This document shows positions 16,442-25,352 of a stretch of 64,000 nucleotides of DNA, piece by piece (the stretch's first letter is position 1; each line of letters begins with the position of its first letter). The position numbers and the translations under genes are program-made. This stretch comes from Kibdelosporangium aridum (GTDB lineage Bacteria > Actinomycetota > Actinomycetes > Mycobacteriales > Pseudonocardiaceae). The notes under the pieces are model-generated. The model saw only the letters and a program-made list of their open reading frames with translations. It ran no database searches and was not told the DNA's origin. Where the stretch lies: contig NZ_FWXV01000008.1 in NCBI RefSeq assembly GCF_900176515.1, forward strand, positions 248,001 to 312,000, written 5' to 3'.

Positions 16442-17931
16442 GTTTGACTGCTGAGCACTGTGGACTGGTCGATCTTCCACCGGCCTTCCGCGCTGACGAG
16501 GACGTACCGGTGCCGCTCGCGGACCACTTTGCCGTCCTTGAAGTTGTATTCCACCGTAGCCTCGACGACGTTGGCACCTACCGGTGTCACACCCGAGGTG
16601 CGGGCACTTCGGATCCGGTTCCAGAAAGTCTGGTAGCCGCCGCGTCCACCGGCCGGGCTCTGCTGGTATTTGGGCGTCAGCCGGTTCCAGCCCTCCTGCA
16701 GGTTGCCAGGCATCAACGCGTAGTACTCGGTGATCACCGTGGATAACGCGGAAGGTCCGTCGTTGGGTGCAGGGTTTGTCGCGGGGGCCTGAGATGTGGC
16801 GGGTGGGGGAGTGCCTGAAAGCGTTGTGCTGGCGAATGGCCTGGTGGACACCGAAATGGCCGAGGATGCCGCGCTTGACGTGGCTGGGGGTGGTGCGGCA
16901 TTGGGCGTGTTCTCGCGGTCCTGCGTCAGCAACACGGCCAGCACGGCTCCGGCCAGGATGACCAGTCCACCGGCGACCAGTAAGGCGACCCGCCGCCTGG
17001 CAGGTCTCGGTTCGGGTGGTTCTGGCTCGACGCGTTCAGTGACCGCGTCGGGTTCGTCGGCCGGCATTGTGGATTGTGGTTCAACGGTGACCGCGGCGAC
17101 TGTCATGGGAGGAGCCGACCGCAGCGCCGTCAGCGCGTCTCTGACCTCTGCCATAGTCGGCCGCTGCGACGGATCAAGGCTCAGCATCCGTGTCAGAAGA
17201 GGCGTCAGCGGACCGGCTTGAGTCGGTGCGGTGACTTCGCCGGAGGCGACTCTGTGCAGTAACGCCATGGCGTTGTCGCTGGCCCCGGACGGCGGTGTGC
17301 CTTCAAGCGCCGCGTAGAGCGTGGCGCCGAGGGAATAGACGTCGGACGAGAATGTCGCGTGCTCACCTTTGGCGATCTCCGGGGACAGATAGGCAGGGGT
17401 CCCGACTACCAGTCCGCTGGTGGTCGCGCCGACCTCCTCAACCGCCCGTGAGATGCCGAAGTCGGTGATCTTCACGGTGCCGTCATGGCCGAGAAGGATG
17501 TTGCCCGGCTTGACATCCCGGTGTACCACCCCGGCCCGATGCGCGCTGTCCAGCGCGTCCGCGACCTGGATGCCGATGTCCGCCGTCTCACCGACAGACA
17601 GCGGGCCCCGCTCGGCCAGAACCTGCGACAGACTCCGTGACGGCAGGTATTCCATGATCAGGTACGAATACCCGTCTTCATGGTCGACGTCGTACACCGC
17701 CACCGCGTTGCGGTGCTGCAACTTCGCGGCGATACGCCCTTCCCGCGTGGCTCGGCGCATGGCCTCCTCGGCCTGTGACCCGGTCAGCTCGGCCGGCATC
17801 AGCAGCCGCTTGACCGCGACCTTCCGGTGCAGCCGCTCGTCGTAGGCCTGCCACACCACACCCATTCCGCCGCGTCCCAGTTTCGCGGCCAGCCGGTAGC
17901 GCCCGGCGATCAACCGGTCGTCATCGTCCAC
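16435..17931 (-). CDS. Receptor-type serine/threonine protein kinase (PknB-like)
   Basis: About 498-residue membrane kinase. The GTG at 17931 (MDDDDRLIAGRYRL) is chosen because family members start there; the frame is open to 18024 but the extra 31 residues are Arg/His-rich and no start has a good Shine-Dalgarno. Seen: glycine loop GRGGMGVVW, K41 (VAVKRL), VVHRDVKPGNIL, ITDFGISR and GTPAYLSPE, all intact, so it should be active. A single membrane helix (VALLVAGGLVILAGAVLAVLL) follows an acidic/Pro juxtamembrane stretch. A Ser/Thr/Pro/Ala linker leads to an extracellular domain of about 110 residues (STVITEYYALMPGN to KIDQSTV), resembling the NTF2-like sensor ends of other actinobacterial kinases rather than PASTA repeats. 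Confidence 0.9.
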   Translation of the reverse strand: MDDDDRLIAGRYRLAAKLGRGGMGVVWQAYDERLHRKVAVKRLLMPAELTGSQAEEAMRRATREGRIAAKLQHRNAVAVYDVDHEDGYSYLIMEYLPSRSLSQVLAERGPLSVGETADIGIQVADALDSAHRAGVVHRDVKPGNILLGHDGTVKITDFGISRAVEEVGATTSGLVVGTPAYLSPEIAKGEHATFSSDVYSLGATLYAALEGTPPSGASDNAMALLHRVASGEVTAPTQAGPLTPLLTRMLSLDPSQRPTMAEVRDALTALRSAPPMTVAAVTVEPQSTMPADEPDAVTERVEPEPPEPRPARRRVALLVAGGLVILAGAVLAVLLTQDRENTPNAAPPPATSSAASSAISVSTRPFASTTLSGTPPPATSQAPATNPAPNDGPSALSTVITEYYALMPGNLQEGWNRLTPKYQQSPAGGRGGYQTFWNRIRSARTSGVTPVGANVVEATVEYNFKDGKVVRERHRYVLVSAEGRWKIDQSTVLSSQTF

Positions 17932-18114
17932 GTCATGGGGTTGCACCTGAAGATGTGCCCGAAACAACCGCGGTGCGGCTTGACGGGAGCAACGCGGCAG
18001 GAGACGGCCAAGGTGGTCGCCCATCAGGGCAAGTGCGAACCGTCGGCCGGTTTGTTCCGCAACAGCATGGGGTAAGTGAAGAACTCACTAACGGCTGCCG
18101 CTCGGAAAGGGTCC

Positions 18115-18951
18115 ATGGCGGAACTTTTGGCACTGACCTCGGCGCTCGTGTTCGGCGTCGTCCATTTCCTGAGCGGTTTGATGGCGCGTCACGCGGACAG
18201 CTATGGCATCGCGACTGCTGGACAGTTGGGCGGCACCGTCCTGGTGCTCGCCGCCGCCCCGCTGATTCCTGCTCCACACGTCGAACTGGCGGCGTTGGGT
18301 TGGGGCGCCCTGTCCGGTGTGGGCACCGGCGTCGGCGTGGCCTATCTGTACCGCGGCTTGGCCCGCGGCCGCATGAGTACCGTTGTCCCGCTCAGCGACG
18401 TCGCTGCGGTCGCTTTGCCTGTGCTGGCAGGAGTCGCCTTGCTCGGTGACCGTCCGAGCATCTTGGCCTGGATTGGGATCGTTCTGGCGCTTCCGGCGCT
18501 CTGGCTGGTGTCGCGACGTGACGCAGTCGGTGCAACCGGTTCGGCAACGGGAACCGTCGACGGCCTGATCGCCGGGATCGGCTTCGCGTTGCAGTTCCTC
18601 GCGATTTCGAGGGTCGACCCCGCCGCCGGACTCTGGCCCATCCTCGCCGCTCGCGTGCTGGCCACCGCCACCATCGTTCCGCTGGCCCGCGCGGCACGGG
18701 CCACCTTGCGCCTGCCCACGCGACTCGTGGCACCCGCGCTGCTCGTCGGCGCGCTGGGATCCGTGGCAATCGTGCTCTACCTCAGCGCAACCCGCCAGCA
18801 ACTGCTGGCTGTGGCCACTGTTCTGGCCGCGTTGTATCCAGTGATCCCTGTTGTCCTGGCGATCACCGTGCTGCGGGAACGACCGAACCGGTCCCAATTG
18901 GTCGGCCTCGGTACGGCGGGGGCAGCGATCGCGCTGCTGGCACTGGCCTGA
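18115..18951 (+). CDS. EamA/DMT-family membrane transporter
   Basis: Ten-helix drug/metabolite-type transporter, 278 residues from the ATG at 18115, where AAAGGG precedes the start (a GTG at 18076 would add 13 residues). Two EamA halves are visible: residues about 1-130 and 145-278, each ending in a conserved hairpin (ALLGDRPSILAWIGIVLALP and TVLRERPNRSQLVGLGTAG). Members export amino acids, metabolites or drugs; the substrate cannot be inferred. It is divergent from the kinase gene and convergent with the DUF3159 gene. Confidence 0.85.
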   Translation: MAELLALTSALVFGVVHFLSGLMARHADSYGIATAGQLGGTVLVLAAAPLIPAPHVELAALGWGALSGVGTGVGVAYLYRGLARGRMSTVVPLSDVAAVALPVLAGVALLGDRPSILAWIGIVLALPALWLVSRRDAVGATGSATGTVDGLIAGIGFALQFLAISRVDPAAGLWPILAARVLATATIVPLARAARATLRLPTRLVAPALLVGALGSVAIVLYLSATRQQLLAVATVLAALYPVIPVVLAITVLRERPNRSQLVGLGTAGAAIALLALA

Positions 18952-18957
18952 CTGGGC

Positions 18958-19566
18958 CTACGGCCTGGTGCGCAGGACCCGCCAGCACAAGTAGACGCAA
19001 ACCCCCGCCGCGGGAGCGCCTCCCAGGAGTGTGGCGGCGATGCCGAGCGGGATTAGCTGTCCGGCCATGTACAGCGGGACCAATACCGCCGTGGCGATGG
19101 CGAACTTGGCCAGGAACATCGCCGTGCACATCTGGTATCGCCGCCGCCGCTCGCGATCACGCCGCCAGGCGGCTCGTTCACCGCGCACTGCGCCCATCAC
19201 CAATCCGATGACCGGCCATCGCACCAGCATCGACGCCAGGAACACCACGGCACCGCCTGCCTGCATGAGGATGGTCGTGAGGTAGAAGTCGACCGCGTGC
19301 CCAGTGCTCCCGGCCAGCAGCGCGGACACCCCGACGACGGCCAGCCCGACCATTGGCTGCCAGAACTTGCGATCGGTGCACATCCGCACCACGGCGAACA
19401 CGAACACACCGCCGATCGCGACCAGCGCGGACGTCACCACCTGTTCGGTCAACAGGTACGCGACGAGGAACAGTACCCGCGACGCGACGCCTTCGGCGAC
19501 CGTGCGCCAGCCACCTACCGCGGTGAACAGGGACACCGACTTGTGGCTCAGCACCTTGAGGGTCAT
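18958..19566 (-). CDS. DUF3159-type membrane protein
   Basis: 202-residue protein with about five to six membrane helices. The GGWRTVAEGVASRVLFLVAYLLT segment is the hallmark of the DUF3159 family, whose function is unknown. A second conserved stretch is AGSTGHAVDFYLTT. The start overlaps the stop of the upstream monooxygenase gene as ATGA, so both are translationally coupled and probably work on the same compound, perhaps as modification plus export or membrane sensing (inference). Confidence 0.85.
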   Translation of the reverse strand: MTLKVLSHKSVSLFTAVGGWRTVAEGVASRVLFLVAYLLTEQVVTSALVAIGGVFVFAVVRMCTDRKFWQPMVGLAVVGVSALLAGSTGHAVDFYLTTILMQAGGAVVFLASMLVRWPVIGLVMGAVRGERAAWRRDRERRRRYQMCTAMFLAKFAIATAVLVPLYMAGQLIPLGIAATLLGGAPAAGVCVYLCWRVLRTRP

Positions 19567-20690
19567 GCGCCCGCCTTCACCGGGGCGGGGAAGCTGTCCC
19601 GACGCGTCGTGTCCTCATAGGAGCCGATCGCGTCGAGCAGGCCGACCCGGCCGCTGTCCGCTTCGATCAAGGCCTCGCACAGGCGATGCGCATCCCGCAT
19701 CGCCAGGTTGCCGCCGAAACCCGGGGCCAGGTGGACGGCGTCGCCGATCACCGTCACCCGGCTCGCGGGCCAGGCCTGCATCGGCGGGATCATCCCGATT
19801 CGCAGGGCGACCGTGACGTCCGGCCACGCCGCTGCGACGACCGGTCGAAGGGCCGAAGGAAGGTCCACAGTCAACTCATTGGCCCGGCGCCATGCCGTGA
19901 CCGAACCAAGTCGCTCCTGTGTGGTGGGCAACGCCCACATGACGTAGTCCTCGATCTCGGCGACTGCGCTGGAGCGCAAGGTCGGCAGCCACTGCCGCCG
20001 TGCGGCTATGGGAGATTCGGTGAACCGCAGCACGCCTAGCACCATCATCGTGTCGCGTGTCCGCATGCTGGCGGGGCTGTCGCCGATCAGTTCGGGCAGC
20101 CCGATGTCAACGACAGCTCGCAGCGGGGTCGCGCCCATGAGCATGCGTCTGCCCGTGTCGATCACCCGCACGTGCGGCAGGTATTGGCGGCGGACAGCCG
20201 ACCCGATCCCGTCCGCACCGACCAACACATCCGCGGTATCGACGCTGCCGTCGGCGAACCACGCCCGGACCGTCCCGCCGGCTCGCTGCTCGAACCGCGT
20301 GAACTGCGCCCCGAACCGAACTACGTCGTCCAGTTCCGTGAGCAACACCGCCCGCAGCAGCGGCCGGTGGACCTGCCGACCAGGCCGCGCCCGGCCCGCC
20401 ATGCCGTCGGACGGCTGAGCGCCCACAACGGCGAGCTCTCCGTCCACTTCGGACAGTGTCAGGGTCTGCTCCCGCGGTCCGCCCGTAGTGGCCTCCGCCA
20501 TCGCGACGTGCGCCGGAGGCAGGCACGCCCGCAGCGCCGATGCGCCGCGATCGTCGACGTGCAGGCTCACGCCCTGCGGACGTCCTAGTTCGCTGTCTCG
20601 CTCGTACACCACCACGTCGATCCCCGCCCGGTGTAACCCGTGGGCCAGTGTCAACCCGCCCAGACCGGCGCCGACCACGATCACCCTCAT
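19563..20690 (-). CDS. FAD-dependent aromatic-ring-type monooxygenase
   Basis: 375-residue PHBH-fold flavoprotein of the TetX/PgaE type. Seen: GAGLGGLTLAHGL (FAD Rossmann, residues 7-19), DVLVGADGIGSAVRR (the DG motif) and VIGDAVHLAPGFGGNLAMRDA (the GD FAD motif, with LAPGFGGNLA instead of the usual SPFGGEGAN). Such enzymes hydroxylate aromatic or tetracycline-like compounds using NAD(P)H and O2. Divergent to a TetR gene with palindromic operators in between, and coupled to a membrane protein, it looks like a ligand-inducible detoxification unit; this is inference from gene order. Confidence 0.88.
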   Translation of the reverse strand: MRVIVVGAGLGGLTLAHGLHRAGIDVVVYERDSELGRPQGVSLHVDDRGASALRACLPPAHVAMAEATTGGPREQTLTLSEVDGELAVVGAQPSDGMAGRARPGRQVHRPLLRAVLLTELDDVVRFGAQFTRFEQRAGGTVRAWFADGSVDTADVLVGADGIGSAVRRQYLPHVRVIDTGRRMLMGATPLRAVVDIGLPELIGDSPASMRTRDTMMVLGVLRFTESPIAARRQWLPTLRSSAVAEIEDYVMWALPTTQERLGSVTAWRRANELTVDLPSALRPVVAAAWPDVTVALRIGMIPPMQAWPASRVTVIGDAVHLAPGFGGNLAMRDAHRLCEALIEADSGRVGLLDAIGSYEDTTRRDSFPAPVKAGA

Positions 20691-20702
20691 CCGGCCCGCC
20701 CC

Positions 20703-20779
20703 CTTTCTTCATCGCCTGATGAAGAACACTCTACGGACGATGCGAGCAAAACTCCACCGAGCGATGAAGAAAGAGTGTT
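20703..20779. promoter_or_regulatory. Operators between the monooxygenase and TetR genes
   Basis: CTTCATC-gcct-GATGAAG is a perfect palindrome at 20707-20724. Extending from it, the 13-mer at 20703-20715 is the exact reverse complement of 20761-20773, and AACACTCT at 20725-20732 is the reverse complement of 20772-20779. This gives two facing copies of the same element. A TetR dimer pair regulating both divergent genes is the natural reading. Confidence 0.65.
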
Positions 20780-20793
20780 AGGCTTCGGTGGTC

Positions 20794-21414
20794 ATGACAG
20801 ACCAAGGCACAAACCGCCGTCCTGGGCGCTGGCGATCCGGCGCGGAGAGCAAGCAGCGGATCCTGCAGACCGCCCGCGAGCTGTTCGGTCAGCACGGCTA
20901 TGGCGGCACGACCGTTCGCGCGATCGCCACCGCGGCCGGCGTCGACCCGGCGATGGTGTTCTATTTCTTCGGTACCAAACAGGGCCTGTTCGCGGCCGCG
21001 ATCGAGATGTCCGGAAACGTCCCGCCGGCCATCGAGTCGATCTTCACCGGCGACCTCGGCACCATCGGCGAGCGCATCGTGCGGACACTCCTGGAGAACC
21101 TTGACAAGTCCGATCGCACCCCGCTGGTGATGCTGACCAGGTCGGCGCCCACCGACGAGCAGTCCGAAACGCTGCTGCGCGAGTTCATCGACCGGGAGAT
21201 CACCGACCGGCTGGCGGCGATGCTGGACACGCCGGACGCCGCACTGCGGGCAGGCATGGTCAACGTCCAGATCCTGGGTCTCGCAGTGGCGCGGTACATC
21301 GTGCGCATCGAGCCGATCGCGTCGTTGTCCATCGACGAGCTCGTCGCCCGGTTCGGTCCACTTGTGCAGCAGTGCTTGACCGGACAGGACAGTCCACCGG
21401 AAAGCCGGACCTAG
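20794..21414 (+). CDS. TetR-family transcriptional regulator
   Basis: About 206-residue dimeric repressor. The N-terminal HTH reads SKQRILQTARELFGQHGYGGT then TVRAIATAAGVDPAMVFYFF, with the expected aromatic run at the end of the recognition helix. The C-terminal half is the ligand-binding and dimer domain. GTG at 20788 and ATG at 20794 are both possible starts. It is divergent from the FAD monooxygenase, which it probably represses, and its 3' end overlaps the convergent MarR gene by 4 bases. Confidence 0.9.
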   Translation: MTDQGTNRRPGRWRSGAESKQRILQTARELFGQHGYGGTTVRAIATAAGVDPAMVFYFFGTKQGLFAAAIEMSGNVPPAIESIFTGDLGTIGERIVRTLLENLDKSDRTPLVMLTRSAPTDEQSETLLREFIDREITDRLAAMLDTPDAALRAGMVNVQILGLAVARYIVRIEPIASLSIDELVARFGPLVQQCLTGQDSPPESRT

Positions 21415-21881
21415 TGCGGAGGATCCACGGCCAGCGCGGCGCGGCAGCGGTTGAGGTAGTCGGCGAACGCCTCACGTTCGGTGAGGTTCAGCTCGGTCAC
21501 CATCTGCTCTTCCAGTGCGCGGACCGCGGATTCGTGCTCGGCGAGCAGGACCCGGCCGGCGTCGGTGAGGCTGAGCAGCAGCCGCCTGCGGTTGTGCGGG
21601 TCGCGGTCCCGCCTGATCAGCCCACGCCGTTCGAGTCCGGCGACCAGGTCGGCCATGGCCTGGGGAGTGACGAACGAGTTGCGGGCGAGCTCGGCCGATG
21701 ACGACAGGCCGTCCCGCCGTTGCAACACTGTCAGCGCGGTGTACTGCAACGCCGTCACCCCGGACGGTTTGAGCAGTTCGTCCAGGTGTGCGCGAACGAC
21801 CAGTTCGACCTGTTTGATCGCGTAGAGCAGCGACGGCCGGGCTGCCTGGCGATCTCGCAGTACTCGGTTGGCGTTTGACAT
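21411..21881 (-). CDS. MarR-family transcriptional regulator
   Basis: 156-residue winged-helix regulator from the ATG at 21881 (MSNANRV; a longer start at 21911 is possible). The core reads TALQYTALTVLQRRDGLSSS, then VTPQAMADLVAGLERRGLIRRDRDPHNRRRLLLSLTDAG, the canonical MarR wing. MarR proteins near aromatic-catabolism genes commonly repress them until a phenolic ligand binds. It is divergent from the aldehyde dehydrogenase gene across about 130 bases that contain matching repeat sites. Confidence 0.9.
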   Translation of the reverse strand: MSNANRVLRDRQAARPSLLYAIKQVELVVRAHLDELLKPSGVTALQYTALTVLQRRDGLSSSAELARNSFVTPQAMADLVAGLERRGLIRRDRDPHNRRRLLLSLTDAGRVLLAEHESAVRALEEQMVTELNLTEREAFADYLNRCRAALAVDPPH

Positions 21882-21894
21882 ACCAGCACTATAG

Positions 21895-21962
21895 ATCAGG
21901 AATCTTGTCACACAAACTCCAGCGATATCAGGTCATGCCTCGTCAATCATCAGGAATCCTGT
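21895..21962. promoter_or_regulatory. Paired MarR operator candidates
   Basis: ATCAGGAATCTTGT (21895-21908) and ATCAGGAATCCTGT (21949-21962) are direct repeats with one mismatch, 54 bases apart. The second contains the odd palindrome CAGGA-a-TCCTG. One site lies just upstream of each divergent gene, as expected for MarR autoregulation plus control of the dehydrogenase genes. Confidence 0.6.
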
Positions 21963-22008
21963 TAATGTGACCGCGGCAGCGGAGCCGAGGCGCGAAGAGG
22001 CGACTGAT

Positions 22009-23487
22009 ATGACCGCGACAGACAGCCAGGTCAGGCAGGCCGTGGTACGGCCGCAGGTGCAACCGGGCAAGTTGTTCATCGGGGGCGAGTGGCGTGCGGG
22101 CACGCGGCACTCCGATGTGATCGATCCTTCCACTGGTCGTCCGATCACAACCGTTGCGGAGGCGACGGAAGACGACGTACACGACGCTGTTCGGGCGGCC
22201 CGTGCGGCGTTCGACAGTGGACAGTGGGCGGGCATGTCCGGCCGGGAGCGGGCGCGGGTGCTGTACCGGGTGGCTGAACTGGTCCGGCGGCGCGCCGACG
22301 AACTCGTCGCCGTGGAAAGCCTGGACGTGGGCAAGCCGGTGGCGCTGTGCCGGGCTGTCGACGTGGCGACGACTGCCGGTCATTTCGAGTACTACTCGGC
22401 ATTGGCGCAGTCGCTGGACGGTGCGGTGCGGGACATTCCGCTCAACGCCCACGCGTACACCAGGCGCGAGCCGCTGGGTGTGGTGGGTGCGATCACGCCC
22501 TTCAACTTCCCGTTGATCCTCAGTACGGCCAAGATCGCTCCGGCGTTGGCCGCGGGGAACACCGTCGTGCACAAGCCCGCCCCGGACACGCCGCTGAGCG
22601 CCCTGCTGATGGCGGAGATCCTGACTGAGGCAGGCGTGCCGGACGGCGTGGTCAACGTGGTGACCGGCGGTGCCGAGACCGGTGAGGCCTTGCTTCGTGA
22701 CCCAGGCGTCGACAAGATCGCTTTCACCGGGTCGACCGCGGTCGGCAGGCACACTGCCGAAGTGGCCGGCGCGGCGCTCAAACCGGTCACCTTGGAACTC
22801 GGCGGAAACGCGGCGAACATCGTCTTCGACGACGCGGACCTCGACAAGGCGATCGGCGCCGTGATCAAGGCGTTCGTGTTCAACAGCGGCCAGTTCTGCA
22901 TGGCTGGGCCGCGGCTGCTCGTCGCCGAACCGTTGTACGACACCGTGCTTGGCATTCTCGGTGACGCTGTGGCCGGGGTGCCGATCGGTGACCCGTTCGA
23001 CGAGACGACCGTGATCGGGCCGATGGCGGGGGAGCGGCAGCTCACGAAAGCACTGGAGTACATCGACTTGGCTCGTGCCGAGGGAGCCAAAGTGGTCACC
23101 GGTGGCGACCGGCTCGATCTGAACGGCGGCTACTACTTGCGCCCCACCGTGATCGCCGGTGTGTCCGCCGATTCGCGAGTGGTCCAGGAGGAGATCTTCG
23201 GCCCGGTGCTGACTGTGCAGCCGTTCAAGGACGAGGACGAAGCGGTCATGTTGGCCAACAGCACGCCGTACGGGCTCGCGGCCGGACTGCAGACGCAGAA
23301 CGTTTCCCGCGCTCACCGGGTCGCCGCGCGGCTGCGTGCGGGGATCGTGTGGGTCAACGATTGGGCGCTGCTCGATCCGGCCGTGCCCTTCGGCGGGGTG
23401 AAGCAGTCCGGGTTCGGCCGTGAGTACGGCCCGGAGGCGCTGTCCGCCTACACCACGACCAAATCCGTCGTGATCTCCCTGGACTGA
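22009..23487 (+). CDS. NAD(P)-dependent aldehyde dehydrogenase
   Basis: 492-residue ALDH-superfamily enzyme that oxidises an aldehyde to the acid. The ATG at 22009 is preferred (GAAGAGG about 8 bases upstream). Catalytic residues are present: N166 (TPFNFP), E263 (LELGGN) and Cys297 (SGQFCMAG). It resembles benzaldehyde/vanillin/betaine-type dehydrogenases. It is followed after 16 bases by an aryl-alcohol-type dehydrogenase, giving alcohol to aldehyde to acid in one operon, and sits opposite a vanillate-demethylase-like pair. An aromatic aldehyde is the best guess for the substrate. Confidence 0.9.
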   Translation: MTATDSQVRQAVVRPQVQPGKLFIGGEWRAGTRHSDVIDPSTGRPITTVAEATEDDVHDAVRAARAAFDSGQWAGMSGRERARVLYRVAELVRRRADELVAVESLDVGKPVALCRAVDVATTAGHFEYYSALAQSLDGAVRDIPLNAHAYTRREPLGVVGAITPFNFPLILSTAKIAPALAAGNTVVHKPAPDTPLSALLMAEILTEAGVPDGVVNVVTGGAETGEALLRDPGVDKIAFTGSTAVGRHTAEVAGAALKPVTLELGGNAANIVFDDADLDKAIGAVIKAFVFNSGQFCMAGPRLLVAEPLYDTVLGILGDAVAGVPIGDPFDETTVIGPMAGERQLTKALEYIDLARAEGAKVVTGGDRLDLNGGYYLRPTVIAGVSADSRVVQEEIFGPVLTVQPFKDEDEAVMLANSTPYGLAAGLQTQNVSRAHRVAARLRAGIVWVNDWALLDPAVPFGGVKQSGFGREYGPEALSAYTTTKSVVISLD

Positions 23488-23503
23488 CTGCAGGAGGCTC
23501 CGA

Positions 23504-24628
23504 ATGTCCACAATCACCACAGCCGCGGTCGTGGAGTCCCCTGGCGCGGGTTTCACCTTGTCCCAGGTGGAACTGGCCGACTTGCGTGCCGACGAGGTGC
23601 TGGTCCGGATGGTCGCGGCGGGCATCTGTCACACCGACCTCAGTGTCGCCAAGGGTGCGTTGCCGTTCCCGATGCCCGCCGTTCTCGGGCACGAGGGCGC
23701 AGGGATCGTCGAGGCGGTCGGCGCGTCGGTGACACGAGTCCGGCCAGGCGATCAGGTTTTGCTCAGCTACACCTCGTGCGGCCGGTGCGCGAGTTGTCAT
23801 GACGGGCACCCCGCCTATTGCGAGACGTGGTTGCCCGCCAATCTCATCGGCGGTCGTCGCCTCGACGGCTCGGCCACGATTTCGCGTGCCGGCAGCGAAG
23901 TCGGCGGGCACTTCTTCGGCCAGTCCAGCTTCGCGCGGCACGCGATCGCCGACGAACGCGGAGTCGTCAAAGTCGGCCCCGGCGCGCCGCTTGATGTCCT
24001 GGCTCCCCTCGGTTGCGGCGTGATGACCGGTACTGGTGCGGTGTGGAACGTACTCAGGCCCCGTCCGGGCTCCACAGTGCTCATAACGGGTGCCGGGGCG
24101 GTCGGATTGTCCGCGGTGATGGCTGCGACGATGACACCCGCGACGAGGATCATTGTCGCGGACCGGATCGCGGACAGGTTGCGGCTGGCCAGTGAGCTCG
24201 GCGCGACGGACACGATCGACACGACGAAGCGCGATCTGGCCGATGAGGTCGGCCGGTTGACGGGCGACCATGGCGTGGACGGTGCCGTGGAGACCACCGG
24301 GAGCGCCGACGTGCTCCGTACGTCCATCGGCACGCTCGCCGTGCGCGGCACGGCGGTCATCGTGGGCGCCCCCGCGTTCGGCACCGAAGTGCCCGTCGAC
24401 GTCAACTTCATGCTCCCCGGCAGGCACGTGGTGGGGCTGACGCTCGGGGACGCGGAGATCGAGTCCCTCGTGCCGGTGTTGGCAGGTCTGGTGATCGCGG
24501 GACGGCTGCCGGTCCACCGGCTGGTCACGCACTACCGGTTCGACCAGATCGGCCAGGCCGTCGAGGACGTCCTCGCCGGTGCGACGATCAAGCCTGTGCT
24601 GCGGTTCGACCCGCCAGTGAACGGCTGA
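23504..24628 (+). CDS. Zinc-dependent aryl-alcohol-type dehydrogenase
   Basis: 374-residue MDR-family alcohol dehydrogenase. Catalytic zinc ligands are C42 (GICHTD), H63-E64 (GHEG) and a distal Cys (LAPLGCGV); the structural zinc site is C92, C95, C98, C106. The NAD motif is TGAGAVGLSAVMAA. The layout matches benzyl alcohol (XylB-type) dehydrogenases. CAGGAGG precedes the ATG, and the spacing to the aldehyde dehydrogenase indicates an operon. Its 3' end overlaps the convergent IclR gene by 41 bases. Confidence 0.9.
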   Translation: MSTITTAAVVESPGAGFTLSQVELADLRADEVLVRMVAAGICHTDLSVAKGALPFPMPAVLGHEGAGIVEAVGASVTRVRPGDQVLLSYTSCGRCASCHDGHPAYCETWLPANLIGGRRLDGSATISRAGSEVGGHFFGQSSFARHAIADERGVVKVGPGAPLDVLAPLGCGVMTGTGAVWNVLRPRPGSTVLITGAGAVGLSAVMAATMTPATRIIVADRIADRLRLASELGATDTIDTTKRDLADEVGRLTGDHGVDGAVETTGSADVLRTSIGTLAVRGTAVIVGAPAFGTEVPVDVNFMLPGRHVVGLTLGDAEIESLVPVLAGLVIAGRLPVHRLVTHYRFDQIGQAVEDVLAGATIKPVLRFDPPVNG

Positions 24629-25343
24629 TGCCGCGGGCGGCCGCCCGCACCAGCGGAGCCAGCGCGCTGGGTTGGGCGTTGTCCGCCCGCACCACAAGGG
24701 AAACCGCGGCGACCACCGCGCCATCCGCGTCGTGGATCGGTGCTGCGACAGACAGAGCGTCCACAGTGACCTGCCCGTCGCTCACGGCATACCCGCAGCG
24801 GCGCACGTCGGCCAGAACCTCCCTCAGCCGCACCGGATCGGTGATCGTCTTGCGACTGTAGGCCTGCAGTGGCGCGGAAAGCATCTCCTCCTGGACATCG
24901 GCAGGTGCGTGCGCGAGCAGTACCATGCCGACTCCGGTGGCGTGCAAGGCGAACCGGCCGCCGACCCTGGTCAGCACAGGCACGGCGGCGCGACCGGCGA
25001 TCCGCTCGACGAACACCACTTCGAGCCCTTCGCGGACGGCGAGCTGGACGTTCTCGTGGCTGACCTCGTAGAGGTCCTCAAGGAACGGCAACGCGGCCTC
25101 GCGCAGGACGAGTCCGCGCGGCGCCAGCGAAGCCACCTCCCACAAACGCAGTCCAATGTGGAAACGACCGTCCGGGCCGCGCTCCAACGCGCCCCACTCG
25201 ACCAGTTCGAGCGCACGACGGTGCGCGGTCGGCAGCGACAGCCCGGCGCGCCGGGCCAGTTCGCTGAGCGTCAGTTCGGGCGACGCCGGGGTGAAGGCGT
25301 CAAGCAGGGCAAGGACCTTGCTCGTGACCGATCTGCCGCTCAT
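24588..25343 (-). CDS. IclR-family transcriptional regulator
   Basis: 251-residue regulator: N-terminal winged HTH (LTLSELARRAGLSLPTAHRR, residues about 24-43) and C-terminal ligand domain with the typical GVGMVLLAHAP, GYAVSDGQVT and LSVAAPIHDADGAVVAAVSL segments. IclR proteins commonly control aromatic catabolism (PcaR, PobR and VanR-like cases). It lies 9 bases downstream of the reductase gene and is probably co-transcribed with the oxygenase operon, so it may be autoregulated through the operator candidate at 27549-27563. Confidence 0.9.
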   Translation of the reverse strand: MSGRSVTSKVLALLDAFTPASPELTLSELARRAGLSLPTAHRRALELVEWGALERGPDGRFHIGLRLWEVASLAPRGLVLREAALPFLEDLYEVSHENVQLAVREGLEVVFVERIAGRAAVPVLTRVGGRFALHATGVGMVLLAHAPADVQEEMLSAPLQAYSRKTITDPVRLREVLADVRRCGYAVSDGQVTVDALSVAAPIHDADGAVVAAVSLVVRADNAQPSALAPLVRAAARGISRSLAGRTAAQA

Positions 25344-25352
25344 CGTCCGCCC

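Noticed and set aside
21943..23625. 560-codon minus-strand frame opposite the aldehyde dehydrogenase
   Set aside because: Arg/His/Pro-rich composition typical of an antisense frame in GC-rich DNA.
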